Origin: an uncultured Clostridia bacterium
Lineage (GTDB): Bacteria > Bacillota > Clostridia > TANB77 > CAG-508
Direction of reading: 5' to 3'
Assembly: GCA_934129745.1 (NCBI GenBank)
Contig: CAKOWZ010000010.1
Location: 5,762-69,761, forward strand
Length of the DNA: 64,000 nucleotides
Shown piece by piece: positions 37,557 through 45,805 of the stretch; position 1 is the first letter of the stretch, and the number at the start of each line of letters is the position of its first letter. Position numbers and translations under genes: made by a program. Below the pieces are notes generated by a model. The model searched no databases. It was not told where the DNA came from and saw nothing but the letters and a program-made list of their open reading frames with translations.

Positions 37557-38810
37557 ATGTCAAAAATATGGAAAAACTATAAGCAAACAATTATACTATT
37601 ATTATCAATTATAATTGGAGCAATCATAGGAATTATTTTTAAGGAAAAAGTCGCGTTTTTAAAACCACTAGGAGATATTTTTATAAATCTAATGTTTGTA
37701 ATAATTATACCTCTTGTATTCTTAACAATTTCAACATCGATTTCAAAAATGAAACAGCCAAAAAGACTTGGAAAAATAATGATATCAACTGTTGTTATTA
37801 TTATAATAACATCAATTATAGCTGTTTTAATAGGAATTTTGAGTACATATTTTATAAAATTAGTTGAGCCTGACAATAAAGATTTAATAAAATCTCAATT
37901 AAGTGATGACCATGTTCAGGTTGAAGAAGAAGACAAAACAATTTTAGACAGAACAGTTGAAGCAGTTACAGTTAGTGATTTTTCAGGATTATTTTCAAGA
38001 CAAAATTTAATTGCAGTAATGGTATTTTCTATTTTAATAGGAATTGCTATGAATATGTCAGGAGAAAAAGCTAAACCATTTGAAAGAGTGCTTGTTTCAG
38101 CATCTGATGTAATTATGAATGTCTTAAAAATTATTACATATTATGCACCAATTGGTTTAGGGTGTTATTTTGCAGTATTAGTTGGAACATTTGGTGAAAG
38201 TATTGCAATAGGTTATGCAAAAACATTTGGAATATATACAATTGTTGCAATTGCATTTTATGTAATAATATACACAATTTATGCATTTATAGCAGGTGGA
38301 AAAAAGGGAGTAGGTTTATTCTGGAAAAATGTTATAGATCCAACAGTTACATCAATTGCAACATGTTCAAGTGCTGCTTGTATTCCTGGTAATATAGAAG
38401 CTGCAAAAAAAATGGGAGTAAGTCAAGATGTGGCAGATACTGTAATTCCTTTAGGTACAAGCTTCCATAAAGATGGTTCTCTTATTGGAACTGTTTTCAA
38501 AATAATGTTTTTAGTATGTTTATTTGGAACTAATATTTCAAGTTTTGGTGGAATTATGCAAGTTTTATTTGTTAGTTTAGTTGCAAGTTTGTTAGTAAGT
38601 GCAGTTCCTATTGGTGGTGGAACAATTTCTGAAATGATGATTTTATCAATGATGGGATATCCAGTTTCTGCTTTACCAATTTTAACTATTATTGCAACTA
38701 TAATTGATCCACCAGCAACAATGCTTAATGTTACAGGAAATACAGCTGCAAGTATGTTAGTTGGAAGAATTGTTGATGGTAATAAAAAAATAAAAATTAA
38801 AAAATTATGA
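37557..38810 (+). CDS. Sodium/proton:dicarboxylate (amino acid) symporter, SDF family
   Basis: 417 residues, AGGGGGG before ATG 37557. Multi-pass membrane transporter for glutamate, aspartate or C4-dicarboxylates. Eight hydrophobic segments; the re-entrant hairpin one region reads ATCSSAACIPGNIEAAKKMG (Ser-rich, as in SDF), then IPLGTSFHKDGSLIG where the family usually has IPLGATINMDGTA, and hairpin two VPIGGGTISEMMIL. The substitution of the NMDGT motif by HKDGS suggests altered substrate or ion coupling. An extra acidic loop (EPDNKDLIKSQLSDD region) lies between helices 3 and 4. Monocistronic. Confidence 0.88.
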   Translation: MSKIWKNYKQTIILLLSIIIGAIIGIIFKEKVAFLKPLGDIFINLMFVIIIPLVFLTISTSISKMKQPKRLGKIMISTVVIIIITSIIAVLIGILSTYFIKLVEPDNKDLIKSQLSDDHVQVEEEDKTILDRTVEAVTVSDFSGLFSRQNLIAVMVFSILIGIAMNMSGEKAKPFERVLVSASDVIMNVLKIITYYAPIGLGCYFAVLVGTFGESIAIGYAKTFGIYTIVAIAFYVIIYTIYAFIAGGKKGVGLFWKNVIDPTVTSIATCSSAACIPGNIEAAKKMGVSQDVADTVIPLGTSFHKDGSLIGTVFKIMFLVCLFGTNISSFGGIMQVLFVSLVASLLVSAVPIGGGTISEMMILSMMGYPVSALPILTIIATIIDPPATMLNVTGNTAASMLVGRIVDGNKKIKIKKL

Positions 38811-38828
38811 GATTTAAAATTAATTATA

Positions 38829-38863
38829 AAAAAGTGAACATTTTTGTTAAATGTCCACTTTTT
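38829..38863. terminator. Terminator shared by the symporter and the gene at 38888
   Basis: AAAAAAGTGAACATTT and AAATGTCCACTTTTTT pair (one mismatch) around TTGTT, with A- and T-runs on either side. Confidence 0.85.
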
Positions 38864-38887
38864 TAATTCATTAGATTTTTTGCTACA

Positions 38888-39469
38888 TTAGAGTCTAATA
38901 GTATTTCCTCTAGAATCTTTTGCAGCAATCTGATACCCTGCACATTGAACCATTACAGGGTAAATAAAATCAGCATGTAATGTACCTGTTGTTAAATTAA
39001 TAACACCCCATTTACCATTTCTTTTTACTGCAACAAGGTTTTCAAGGTGTGCACCATTTTTCTGGTAGTCGATTGTTGAAAGATATTGCAGAAAGTTTGG
39101 TTTGGGTGGGTATTCGATTGCTTGGGGATTTGATCCCATAAAAAACAAGATAGAGTCAAATCCAGATTTTGAAAATACAAGTTTGTTTGCTACATAATCA
39201 AGGATATAGCATTTACGCTGATTACTTGTAATCAAAATCATGTTATTTTCCAGGAAAATAGGGTTTATTGCATCACAAAATACCCCTTGACCATGGAAAG
39301 AATAAGCATCATAGATTCCAACAGATTTTTGTGCGATTATTCCAGATTTTTGGAAAATAACATTCTGGTACCGTATTGGTACAATGTTTTTTTTCACATT
39401 ACCAGTGTTTGGGTCGATGTCTACAACACCAAAACTCCGGCTCTGGACGGATTGAACGCTAATTAGCAT
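38888..39469 (-). CDS. WG-repeat-like hypothetical protein, codon-distinct singleton
   Basis: 193 residues from ATG 39469, AAAGGAGG upstream on its strand. Beta-rich; near the C-terminus KRNGKWGVINLTTG matches a WG (KWGVI) repeat and the N-terminus has a related FGVVDIDPNTG. No signal peptide. Uses CAG, CTC, GGC and CCA more than porB beside it. Own promoter at 39507-39535. Function unknown. Confidence 0.6.
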   Translation of the reverse strand: MLISVQSVQSRSFGVVDIDPNTGNVKKNIVPIRYQNVIFQKSGIIAQKSVGIYDAYSFHGQGVFCDAINPIFLENNMILITSNQRKCYILDYVANKLVFSKSGFDSILFFMGSNPQAIEYPPKPNFLQYLSTIDYQKNGAHLENLVAVKRNGKWGVINLTTGTLHADFIYPVMVQCAGYQIAAKDSRGNTIRL

Positions 39470-39506
39470 TTTCCGAACCTCCTTTGAAATTATTTAGAAT
39501 ATTTTT

Positions 39507-39535
39507 ATTATACTATGTTTTTAGTGTAAATTCAA
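39507..39535 (-). promoter_or_regulatory. Promoter of the gene at 38888
   Basis: Minus strand TTGAAT (39535-39530), 17-base spacer, TATAAT (39512-39507). Confidence 0.6.
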
Positions 39536-39540
39536 GGTGT

Positions 39541-39612
39541 TTTGCGAATTTAATGTATTTTGTAAATTTAATGTATTTTGCAAATTTAATGCATTTTGCA
39601 AATCTAATGCAA
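39541..39612. repeat. Four tandem 18-bp repeats
   Basis: Consensus TTTGCAAATTTAATGYAT repeated four times (39541, 39559, 39577, 39595) with one or two changes per unit. Lies between the 38888 gene promoter and the end of porB; no coding role apparent. Confidence 0.85.
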
Positions 39613-39646
39613 ATGAAGGTGTTAATTTAATTCAAAAAGGGAAGAG

Positions 39647-40597
39647 TTACTTGTTAGTTAATTCTTCCAAATCTAAAAGTTCTTGCCATCTTTCATCAAC
39701 AACTCTTTGGAATTCTTGAATCATCCATTCATTACCAGGTTTAAACATATGCTTAAATCTTCTTTGTAATTTCAAAAATTCTTCAATTGGTTTTCTATTA
39801 GCAGGTTTATATGTTATATGATATTTTCCATCAACAATTTCATATAAAGGCCAATAACATGTTTCAACAGCTAATTTATTAATTTCCATTAACATATCTG
39901 TTGGATAACCCCATCCACGTGGACAAGGTGAAAATACATTTAAAAATGTAGGACCTTCTGTGTAAATAGCTTTTTCAGATTTTTCATATAAATCTTTGAA
40001 ATTGTTTACAGCAATTGTTTGAGCAATATAAGGTAAGTGATGTCCTGCCATAATTTTTGTTAAATCTTTTCTATATTGCATTTTTCCAGGTATTACAGAA
40101 CCTGCTGGACTTGTTGTTGTATCAGCAAATTTTGGTGTTGCACTTGAACGTTGTGTTCCTGTGTTCATATATGCACCATTATCATAACATACATAAACCA
40201 TGTCATGACCTCTCTCCATTGCTCCTGATAAACTTTGAAGTCCTATATCATATGTTCCACCATCACCACCAAAAGTGATAAATTTTGTTTCACCTTCTTC
40301 AGGTAATTTTCCTTGTCTTTTTAATGATTTATAAGCAGCTTCAACACCTGCAGTATTTGCAGCAGCACATTCAAATGCTGTGTGAATAAATGAATCTGTC
40401 CATGCTGTGTATGGGTAAATAAATGTTGCAACTTCCATACATCCTGTTGCACATGATATAACAGCATGATCTTCTGGTTTTAAAGCTCTTAAAACTGTTC
40501 TTGCAATAACAGGTGCTCCACATCCAGCACACATTCTATGTCCAGCTGTAAATCTTGAAGGTTTTGTAGCTATTACTTCTTTCATATTATATGCCAT
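39647..40597 (-). CDS. porB: Pyruvate:ferredoxin oxidoreductase beta subunit
   Basis: 316 residues; ATG 40597 with AAAGGAG upstream. Thiamine-diphosphate-binding subunit: GHRMCAGCGAPVIARTVLRA near the start (Cys ligands), TFGGDGGTYDIGLQSLSGAM with the GDG...NN-type site, YDNGAYMNTGTQRSSATP, and FSPCPRGWGYP. Last gene of the porG-porD-porA-porB operon, the order seen in four-subunit enzymes of Thermotoga and archaea rather than the single-chain clostridial type. Confidence 0.94.
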   Translation of the reverse strand: MAYNMKEVIATKPSRFTAGHRMCAGCGAPVIARTVLRALKPEDHAVISCATGCMEVATFIYPYTAWTDSFIHTAFECAAANTAGVEAAYKSLKRQGKLPEEGETKFITFGGDGGTYDIGLQSLSGAMERGHDMVYVCYDNGAYMNTGTQRSSATPKFADTTTSPAGSVIPGKMQYRKDLTKIMAGHHLPYIAQTIAVNNFKDLYEKSEKAIYTEGPTFLNVFSPCPRGWGYPTDMLMEINKLAVETCYWPLYEIVDGKYHITYKPANRKPIEEFLKLQRRFKHMFKPGNEWMIQEFQRVVDERWQELLDLEELTNK

Positions 40598-40627
40598 TTT
40601 TAATAATCTCCTTTCATATTTTAAAAT

Positions 40628-41809
40628 TTATTTTCTAACTCCTAAATATCTATAAAAATCATCAGTTCCACCATTTTTAACTATTTCTGCTAAATCAGTA
40701 TAAACTTTTTCAATATCTTTAGCAGTAGTATCGCGACCACCAATTCCATAAACATAGTTTACTGCAGGAACTTGAATTTTATTTACAAACATTGCAGATG
40801 TAACATCTTCAAATAAAGCTCCACCAGCACCATTTAAAGAATCAGCTTTATCTAAAATTGCAACTGCTTTAACTTTTGATAAAGCTTTTGCAACTTCTTC
40901 AGAAGGAAATGGTCTAAACATACGAATTTTCAATAATCCAGCTTTTATACCTTTTTCACGTAATTCATCTACAACAAATTTAGTTGTTCCAGCTGTTGAG
41001 TTCATACAAACAATTGCTATTTCAGCATCATCTAATTTATATTCCTCAAAAAATGAATATTTTCTTCCTGTTAATTCTTCAAATTCTTTAGAAACTTCTG
41101 CAATTACTTTTTTTGCATTTCTCATTGCCTGTGCTTGTTGATATTTATGTTCAAATAAATATGCTTGAACATCAAGAGGACCAACAGCCATAGGTTCTTT
41201 TGAATTTAATAAATAATGTTCAGGATTATATGTTCCAACAAAACTTTTTGCAGTTTTATCATCTAATAATTCTATATTTTCAATTGCATGTGAAGTAATA
41301 AATCCATCTTGACATACCATTAATGGTAGTAAAACATCTTTATTTTCAGCAATTTTGTGAGCCATTAATAAATTATCATATGCTTCTTGATTATTTTCAC
41401 TAAATAACATAATCCATCCACTGTCACGAACACCCATTGCATCTGAATGGTCATTATTTATGTTTAAAGGACCTGATACAGCACGGTTTACAAGTGACAT
41501 TACTATTGGTAAACGTAAACTTGATGCTATATAAATTTGTTCCCACATATAAGATAATCCATTTGCAGATGTAGCTGTCATAGCTCTTGCACCAGCAGCT
41601 TCAGCACCAATACATGCAGTCATTGCACTATGTTCACTTTCAACAGCAACAAATTCTGTATCAACTTGCCCATTACTTACAAATGTTGAAAAATATTGAG
41701 GTATTTCTGTTGATGGTGTTATAGGAAATGCTGCAACAACATCTGGATTAATTTGTTTCATTGCAATAGCAGCAGCCTCATTACCACTTAAACGTTCTCT
41801 AATTCCCAT
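40628..41809 (-). CDS. porA: Pyruvate:ferredoxin oxidoreductase alpha subunit
   Basis: 393 residues. ATG 41809 overlaps the porD stop (TAATG). Motifs: LSGNEAAAIAMKQINPDVV, AAFPITPSTEIPQYF, VESEHSAMTACIGAEAAGAR, TATSANGLSYMWE, NRAVSGPLNINNDHSDAMG, and the C-terminal DKADSLNGAGGALFEDV. With PorB it decarboxylates pyruvate to acetyl-CoA and reduces ferredoxin. The substrate could be another 2-oxoacid, but similarity favours pyruvate. Confidence 0.94.
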   Translation of the reverse strand: MGIRERLSGNEAAAIAMKQINPDVVAAFPITPSTEIPQYFSTFVSNGQVDTEFVAVESEHSAMTACIGAEAAGARAMTATSANGLSYMWEQIYIASSLRLPIVMSLVNRAVSGPLNINNDHSDAMGVRDSGWIMLFSENNQEAYDNLLMAHKIAENKDVLLPLMVCQDGFITSHAIENIELLDDKTAKSFVGTYNPEHYLLNSKEPMAVGPLDVQAYLFEHKYQQAQAMRNAKKVIAEVSKEFEELTGRKYSFFEEYKLDDAEIAIVCMNSTAGTTKFVVDELREKGIKAGLLKIRMFRPFPSEEVAKALSKVKAVAILDKADSLNGAGGALFEDVTSAMFVNKIQVPAVNYVYGIGGRDTTAKDIEKVYTDLAEIVKNGGTDDFYRYLGVRK

Positions 41810-42105
41810 TATTCATTTTCCTCCTTCATCACAATTGCTCCAAATGGACATACTCTAGCACATACGCCACATCCTTTACAATAATCATAATTAAAATCTT
41901 CTCTTTTTTGATCACAATTTACAGGAATTGCATCATCAGGGCAAACAGGAAAACATAAACCACATTGTCTACATTTTTCACTTAAAAAAACAGGTTTTAC
42001 ACTTCTCCAATCACCAGTTTTAAATTCCATTGCATTTCCTGGTGTATAAATATTTCCACCTATTGTTAATTCACTAGCAGGTGTATTTGTATTAATTTCA
42101 GTCAT
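41809..42105 (-). CDS. porD: Pyruvate:ferredoxin oxidoreductase delta (ferredoxin) subunit
   Basis: 98 residues from ATG 42105, chosen because AAAGGAG stands just before it; the in-frame extension upstream translates the GGGGAC palindrome and is not part of the protein. Two 4Fe-4S motifs: CRQCGLCFPVCPDDAI and CKGCGVCARVCPFGAI. Transfers electrons from the catalytic core. Coupled to porA by a TAATG overlap. Confidence 0.94.
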   Translation of the reverse strand: MTEINTNTPASELTIGGNIYTPGNAMEFKTGDWRSVKPVFLSEKCRQCGLCFPVCPDDAIPVNCDQKREDFNYDYCKGCGVCARVCPFGAIVMKEENE

Positions 42106-42121
42106 TTTTATTCTCCTTTCA

Positions 42122-42156
42122 GATGAACAATTGGGACGCGTCCCCAACTGCTCACT
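42122..42156. repeat. GGGGAC palindromic repeat, copy 3, between porG and porD
   Basis: On the minus strand it reads GAGCAGTTGGGGACGCGTCC then CAATTGTTCATC, matching copy 2 with one change in the core. It starts directly at the porG stop codon and ends before the porD ribosome site, so it is transcribed within the operon. Confidence 0.88.
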
Positions 42157-42733
42157 ATATTTTTTCAACTGCATTTAATGCAAGTTTTAATGCTTTCATA
42201 TTACCTTCAATTACTTCAGGTTTTTTTGCAAATTTATGTTTAAATGAACCTTCCATATCATTTATTAATTCTTCATCTGACATAACTCCAGATACTTTAA
42301 CAATAGCTGCAAGCATTGGGGTATTAGGGAAATATTTTCCTAATGCTTCCATTGATATTTTGCGAGCATCTATTTTATAGATATTTCCAGGGTAATTTTT
42401 TAATTTCTTTTTTAGCTTATCATTATCTTGTGTTGTATTGATAATTATTGCACCTTCTGGTTTTAAGCCAGCTGTTACATTTACTGCATCTAGTAAAGTA
42501 TCATCTACAACAACAACAAAATCTGGGTCATAAATATTACTATGTATTGTAATAGGTGAGTTACTAATACGGTTGTAAGCTGTGATTGGAGCTCCCATTC
42601 TTTCAGGTCCATATTCAGGAAATCCTTGGATATATTTACCTGTATTGAAAGCTGCATCTGCAAGAAGAAGTGATGCTGTTTTTGCACCTTGGCCACCTCT
42701 ACCATGCCATCTGATTTCAATTAAATCTTTCAT
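42155..42733 (-). CDS. porG: Pyruvate:ferredoxin oxidoreductase gamma subunit
   Basis: 192 residues from ATG 42733 with AAGGAGG upstream on its strand. Motifs: IRWHGRGGQGAKTASLLLA, GFPEYGPERMGAPITAYNRIS, and the DDTLLDAVNVTAGLKPEG turn. First gene of porGDAB. The 287-base gap to the next gene (42734-43020) holds the operon leader with an imperfect AAAAGCAT...ATGCTTTT inverted repeat at about 42766-42799. Confidence 0.93.
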   Translation of the reverse strand: MKDLIEIRWHGRGGQGAKTASLLLADAAFNTGKYIQGFPEYGPERMGAPITAYNRISNSPITIHSNIYDPDFVVVVDDTLLDAVNVTAGLKPEGAIIINTTQDNDKLKKKLKNYPGNIYKIDARKISMEALGKYFPNTPMLAAIVKVSGVMSDEELINDMEGSFKHKFAKKPEVIEGNMKALKLALNAVEKI

Positions 42734-43020
42734 GTATTAATTTCCTCCTTATTTTTTTGATTATAAAAAGCATGTTTTTGGCTTTAAATATATGCTTTTA
42801 AATATGAATTAAGTATATGACGATTTTACCAGAATGTCAAGAAGAAATGACCACCCTGACTAATTTATGAAAACAGTTAGTGTAAAATAAAAGTGGGCAA
42901 AATGATGTGAACAATAAATTATGATGATATGGGCAATAAATTATGAAAAAGATTGATTTTTATGTAAATTTATATTATAATTAGAATAATTTAGGAAATT
43001 ATTGATTGGGGGAGTTTATT

Positions 43021-44427
43021 GTGAATATTTCACAAGATATAAAAGATTGGATTATTAATGAATATATAAATGAAAAACATAAAACTTATAGAAGAATAAT
43101 GAAAGATGTATATGAAAAGTTTGACTTACAAATCCAAATAGAAGATTATGTTGAAGTTTTAGAAGAATATAGAAAAAAGATTAAGGAAAAGGAAATTCCA
43201 AAAGTTAAGTACAAGAAATATGAATTTACAGATAAAGATGATGAATTTATTGGTGATGAATTAAAAAAAGGAACTTCATGTCAAAAAATATTTAAAAAAA
43301 TGTTGGATAAAGGATATGATATTACTTATTCAAATTTACGTAATAGATGTAAAACTATAAGACATAATGAAGATGTTTATAATGAGATTTGTAAACAAAA
43401 GGAATTAAGAGAAATTCAGAAAAAAGAAAAATTGAATTCTAAAAAAAGAAAAAAAGTTGTTTTAGATGAAGAAGAAATATTTAATTTAAGGCAACAAGGA
43501 ATGAGTAAAAGTAAAATTGCTAAAATGATGAAAGTAAGTCCAAATAAAATTCAACGAGTTTGTAAAAATATATATGAGAAAAAAGGAATTAATGAACCAT
43601 TATATAACAAAAAAATAGATGATATTGATTTTGAAAAAGTATATAAATTAAGAAAAAAAGGAATTGCCAGAAAACAAATTGCAACAAAATTTAATGTAAG
43701 TGAAGGGACTATAGCTAAGGTTTGTAAAATTATTTTTGAACAAAAAGGTGAAATTGAGCCTAAATATAGTACACATAAAAGAAATAAAAATATTGATGAA
43801 GAAGAGGTTTTTAAATTAAGAGAACAGGGTTGGACAATTAAAGATATTTCTGAAAAATATAATGTAGGTATGGCAACTATGCATAAAATATGCAAAAAAG
43901 TATATGCAGATAAGGGAAAAAATAGACCTAAATATAATAGGGGAAAAAATAAGAAAAAATTAGATAAGGAAATTATTTTTGAATTAAGAGAACAAAAGTT
44001 ATCATATAGAGAAATTGCTGAAGAATTAGGAGAAACTTTGCAAGTTATAAGAAATACGTGTAAAAAAATATATGAGGAAAAAGGAAAAGAAGAACCAAGA
44101 TATTCAAAAAATAATAGTAATAAAAAAGAAATTCTTAAATTAAAAAAACAAGGACTTTCATTTGAAGAGATTGCAGAAAAAATTGGTATAAGTGAAAAAA
44201 GTGTTTTTATAGTATGTAAAAATATATATAAAGAAAATGGAATAGAACTTCATGAAACAAAAAAAGAGATAAAACAGAAAAAAATTGATTTTAAAAATAT
44301 GGATATAAATAAGTTTAATGAAAATTTACAAAAATTAAAGAAAACAAAAAATGCTACAGATGAGCAGTTAGAGGAAATATCAAAAGCCTGTGGGAAAAAA
44401 ATAGATGATAAAAATATGGAAAAATAA
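43021..44427 (+). CDS. Tandem helix-turn-helix repeat protein
   Basis: 468 residues from GTG 43021 (GGGGGAG 7 bases before; TTG 43006 overlaps that site). Very Lys/Glu-rich. At least five units of about 50-57 residues run from ~145 to ~415, each shaped like a DNA-binding HTH: FNLRQQGMSKSKIAKMMKVS, YKLRKKGIARKQIATKFNVS, FKLREQGWTIKDISEKYNVG, FELREQKLSYREIAEELGET and LKLKKQGLSFEEIAEKIGIS, each followed by a VCKxIYExKGxxEPxY spacer. Two more divergent units may lie in the first 130 residues. The resolvase-type HTH resemblance suggests binding to a long or repeated DNA site. No enzymatic domain. Monocistronic. Confidence 0.8.
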   Translation: MNISQDIKDWIINEYINEKHKTYRRIMKDVYEKFDLQIQIEDYVEVLEEYRKKIKEKEIPKVKYKKYEFTDKDDEFIGDELKKGTSCQKIFKKMLDKGYDITYSNLRNRCKTIRHNEDVYNEICKQKELREIQKKEKLNSKKRKKVVLDEEEIFNLRQQGMSKSKIAKMMKVSPNKIQRVCKNIYEKKGINEPLYNKKIDDIDFEKVYKLRKKGIARKQIATKFNVSEGTIAKVCKIIFEQKGEIEPKYSTHKRNKNIDEEEVFKLREQGWTIKDISEKYNVGMATMHKICKKVYADKGKNRPKYNRGKNKKKLDKEIIFELREQKLSYREIAEELGETLQVIRNTCKKIYEEKGKEEPRYSKNNSNKKEILKLKKQGLSFEEIAEKIGISEKSVFIVCKNIYKENGIELHETKKEIKQKKIDFKNMDINKFNENLQKLKKTKNATDEQLEEISKACGKKIDDKNMEK

Positions 44428-44436
44428 AGATAAATA

Positions 44437-44487
44437 AAAAAATAAAAATTAACCATATAGTAAAATTTGGCTAATTTTTATTTTTTA
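44437..44487. terminator. Bidirectional terminator
   Basis: AAAAAATAAAAATTAACCA and TGGCTAATTTTTATTTTTT pair around a 12-base loop, ending the HTH-repeat gene and the CAP gene. Confidence 0.8.
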
Positions 44488-44525
44488 TTTTGAAGTGTGA
44501 TCATTCAATTAAAAATTTGATAAAT

Positions 44526-45320
44526 CTATTTTCCAATAAACATTTGAACATAAATTTTACCATATTTTGAACCAGAAATAACAGCTAAACCAGTTTGATT
44601 ATAACTACTATTTAAAATATTTGCTCTATGCCCAGATGAATTCATCCATGCAGTAACAGCTGCTGAATTACTAGAGTTTCCAGCAATATTCTCACCTGCG
44701 GTTTTATATGTTATTCCAAAATTTTTCATCATATTAAAAGGTGTACCATATGTTGGTGAATTATGATCAAAATAATTATTATTAATCATGTCTTGAGCTT
44801 TTATTCTTGCAACCCTTTGAAGTTCTGCGTTTACTGTTAATGGTGAAAGACCATTTTTTGTCCTTTGCTGATTTATTAGATTAAATGTTTCTAATTCATC
44901 TGCTGTTAATATAGATGTTGAATTTGTATTTCCAGAACTATTTGATGATCCAGAAGTAGTATTTCCTGAGCCTGTGGATGTTCCACTTGTTGTGCCAGAA
45001 GCTTTAGGATATATTGGTTTAATATATTTTTGACTTACAGCACCTATATAATCACCTTCTACTTGAACTATATACCAGCTTCCAACACCTGCAAATACAC
45101 GCACATATTGATCTTTATTTATAGTTGTTACTACTGAATAACCTGTTCCAGGACCACTTCTAACATTTAATTTATTTGCTGTTACTAAACCAGTTGAAAA
45201 GTCTAATTTATAGTAATGCTGCATTCCAAAAGATGTTGTACATGCAAATATTAATGTTAAAAAAAGTGTTGCTGATGCCAAAATAAGAATTTTTTTCTTG
45301 GTTAGTTTTAGAAATTTCAT
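44526..45320 (-). CDS. Secreted SH3b-CAP domain protein
   Basis: 264 residues. Signal peptide with basic start and core ILILASATLFLTLIF (Cys follows at IFACTT, a poor lipobox). Residues about 38-98 form a bacterial SH3 domain (NKLNVRSGPGTGYSVVTTI, WYIVQVEG); a Ser/Gly/Thr linker (about 102-135) leads to a CAP/SCP domain: FNLINQQRTKNGLSPLTVN, ARIKAQDMINNNYFDHNSP, GENIAGN and WMNSSGHRANILN, with the two His and Glu of the cavity intact. Such YkwD-like proteins are exported and often linked to cell wall or spores. ATG 45320 with GGAGGT upstream. Confidence 0.92.
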   Translation of the reverse strand: MKFLKLTKKKILILASATLFLTLIFACTTSFGMQHYYKLDFSTGLVTANKLNVRSGPGTGYSVVTTINKDQYVRVFAGVGSWYIVQVEGDYIGAVSQKYIKPIYPKASGTTSGTSTGSGNTTSGSSNSSGNTNSTSILTADELETFNLINQQRTKNGLSPLTVNAELQRVARIKAQDMINNNYFDHNSPTYGTPFNMMKNFGITYKTAGENIAGNSSNSAAVTAWMNSSGHRANILNSSYNQTGLAVISGSKYGKIYVQMFIGK

Positions 45321-45428
45321 TATAGGTTACCTCCATGTTTTGAGTTTATTTTAGTAATGTTTATGTTAAGAAAAAATGTTTTATGACAGATTAATGTGAA
45401 AGAGAGCCAAATGTTTCACTTTTTTTGA

Positions 45429-45458
45429 TTGCAAAATTAAACAAAAATGTGTTATAAT
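45429..45458 (+). promoter_or_regulatory. Promoter upstream of the gene at 45575
   Basis: TTGCAA (45429-45434), 18-base spacer, TATAAT (45453-45458), with a ~115-base leader. Confidence 0.5.
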
Positions 45459-45574
45459 AGTAAATATCTTGTCTGAATCATATATAACTTGTCAAAATAA
45501 GATAATAAAAACTTTTCATAAATTAAGAGTATAGAGCATATAATCATAATAGTAATTTTTGAAAGGGGAGTATT

Positions 45575-45787
45575 ATGGAATATACAAATGATATTATTTT
45601 AAATGTAAAGTACAGAGGAGACAAGAAAAAAGAAAGTTTAAAAATAAAACATAAAGCCTTAAAAACAATAATTAAGAAAATATATGATGATGAATTTCTT
45701 ACAATATCAATATTGGTGAGTGTAATTGTTTTAATTATTGATTTTTTGTTTGTAAAACATTTTATAAAAATATTAAATTTATTATAA
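45575..45787 (+). CDS. Small membrane-tail protein
   Basis: 70 residues, AAAGGGGAG before ATG 45575. Basic soluble N-terminal half (KYRGDKKKESLKIKHKALK) and a C-terminal hydrophobic helix (ISILVSVIVLIIDFLFV) with a short basic end. Stops 18 bases before the methyltransferase gene, so possibly co-transcribed. Family not recognised. Confidence 0.55.
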   Translation: MEYTNDIILNVKYRGDKKKESLKIKHKALKTIIKKIYDDEFLTISILVSVIVLIIDFLFVKHFIKILNLL

Positions 45788-45805
45788 AGGAATGATTAAG
45801 AAAAA

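Noticed and set aside
39541..39612. CRISPR array
   Set aside because: Units are contiguous with no spacers, and no cas genes are present. The same applies to the LRR repeats and the 12-bp array.
42106..42174. 23-codon extension of porD
   Set aside because: Encoded by the palindrome; the ribosome site stands before ATG 42105.
44526..45320. Lipoprotein assignment for the CAP protein
   Set aside because: The only Cys near the signal peptide (IFAC) is a poor lipobox with Phe at -2.
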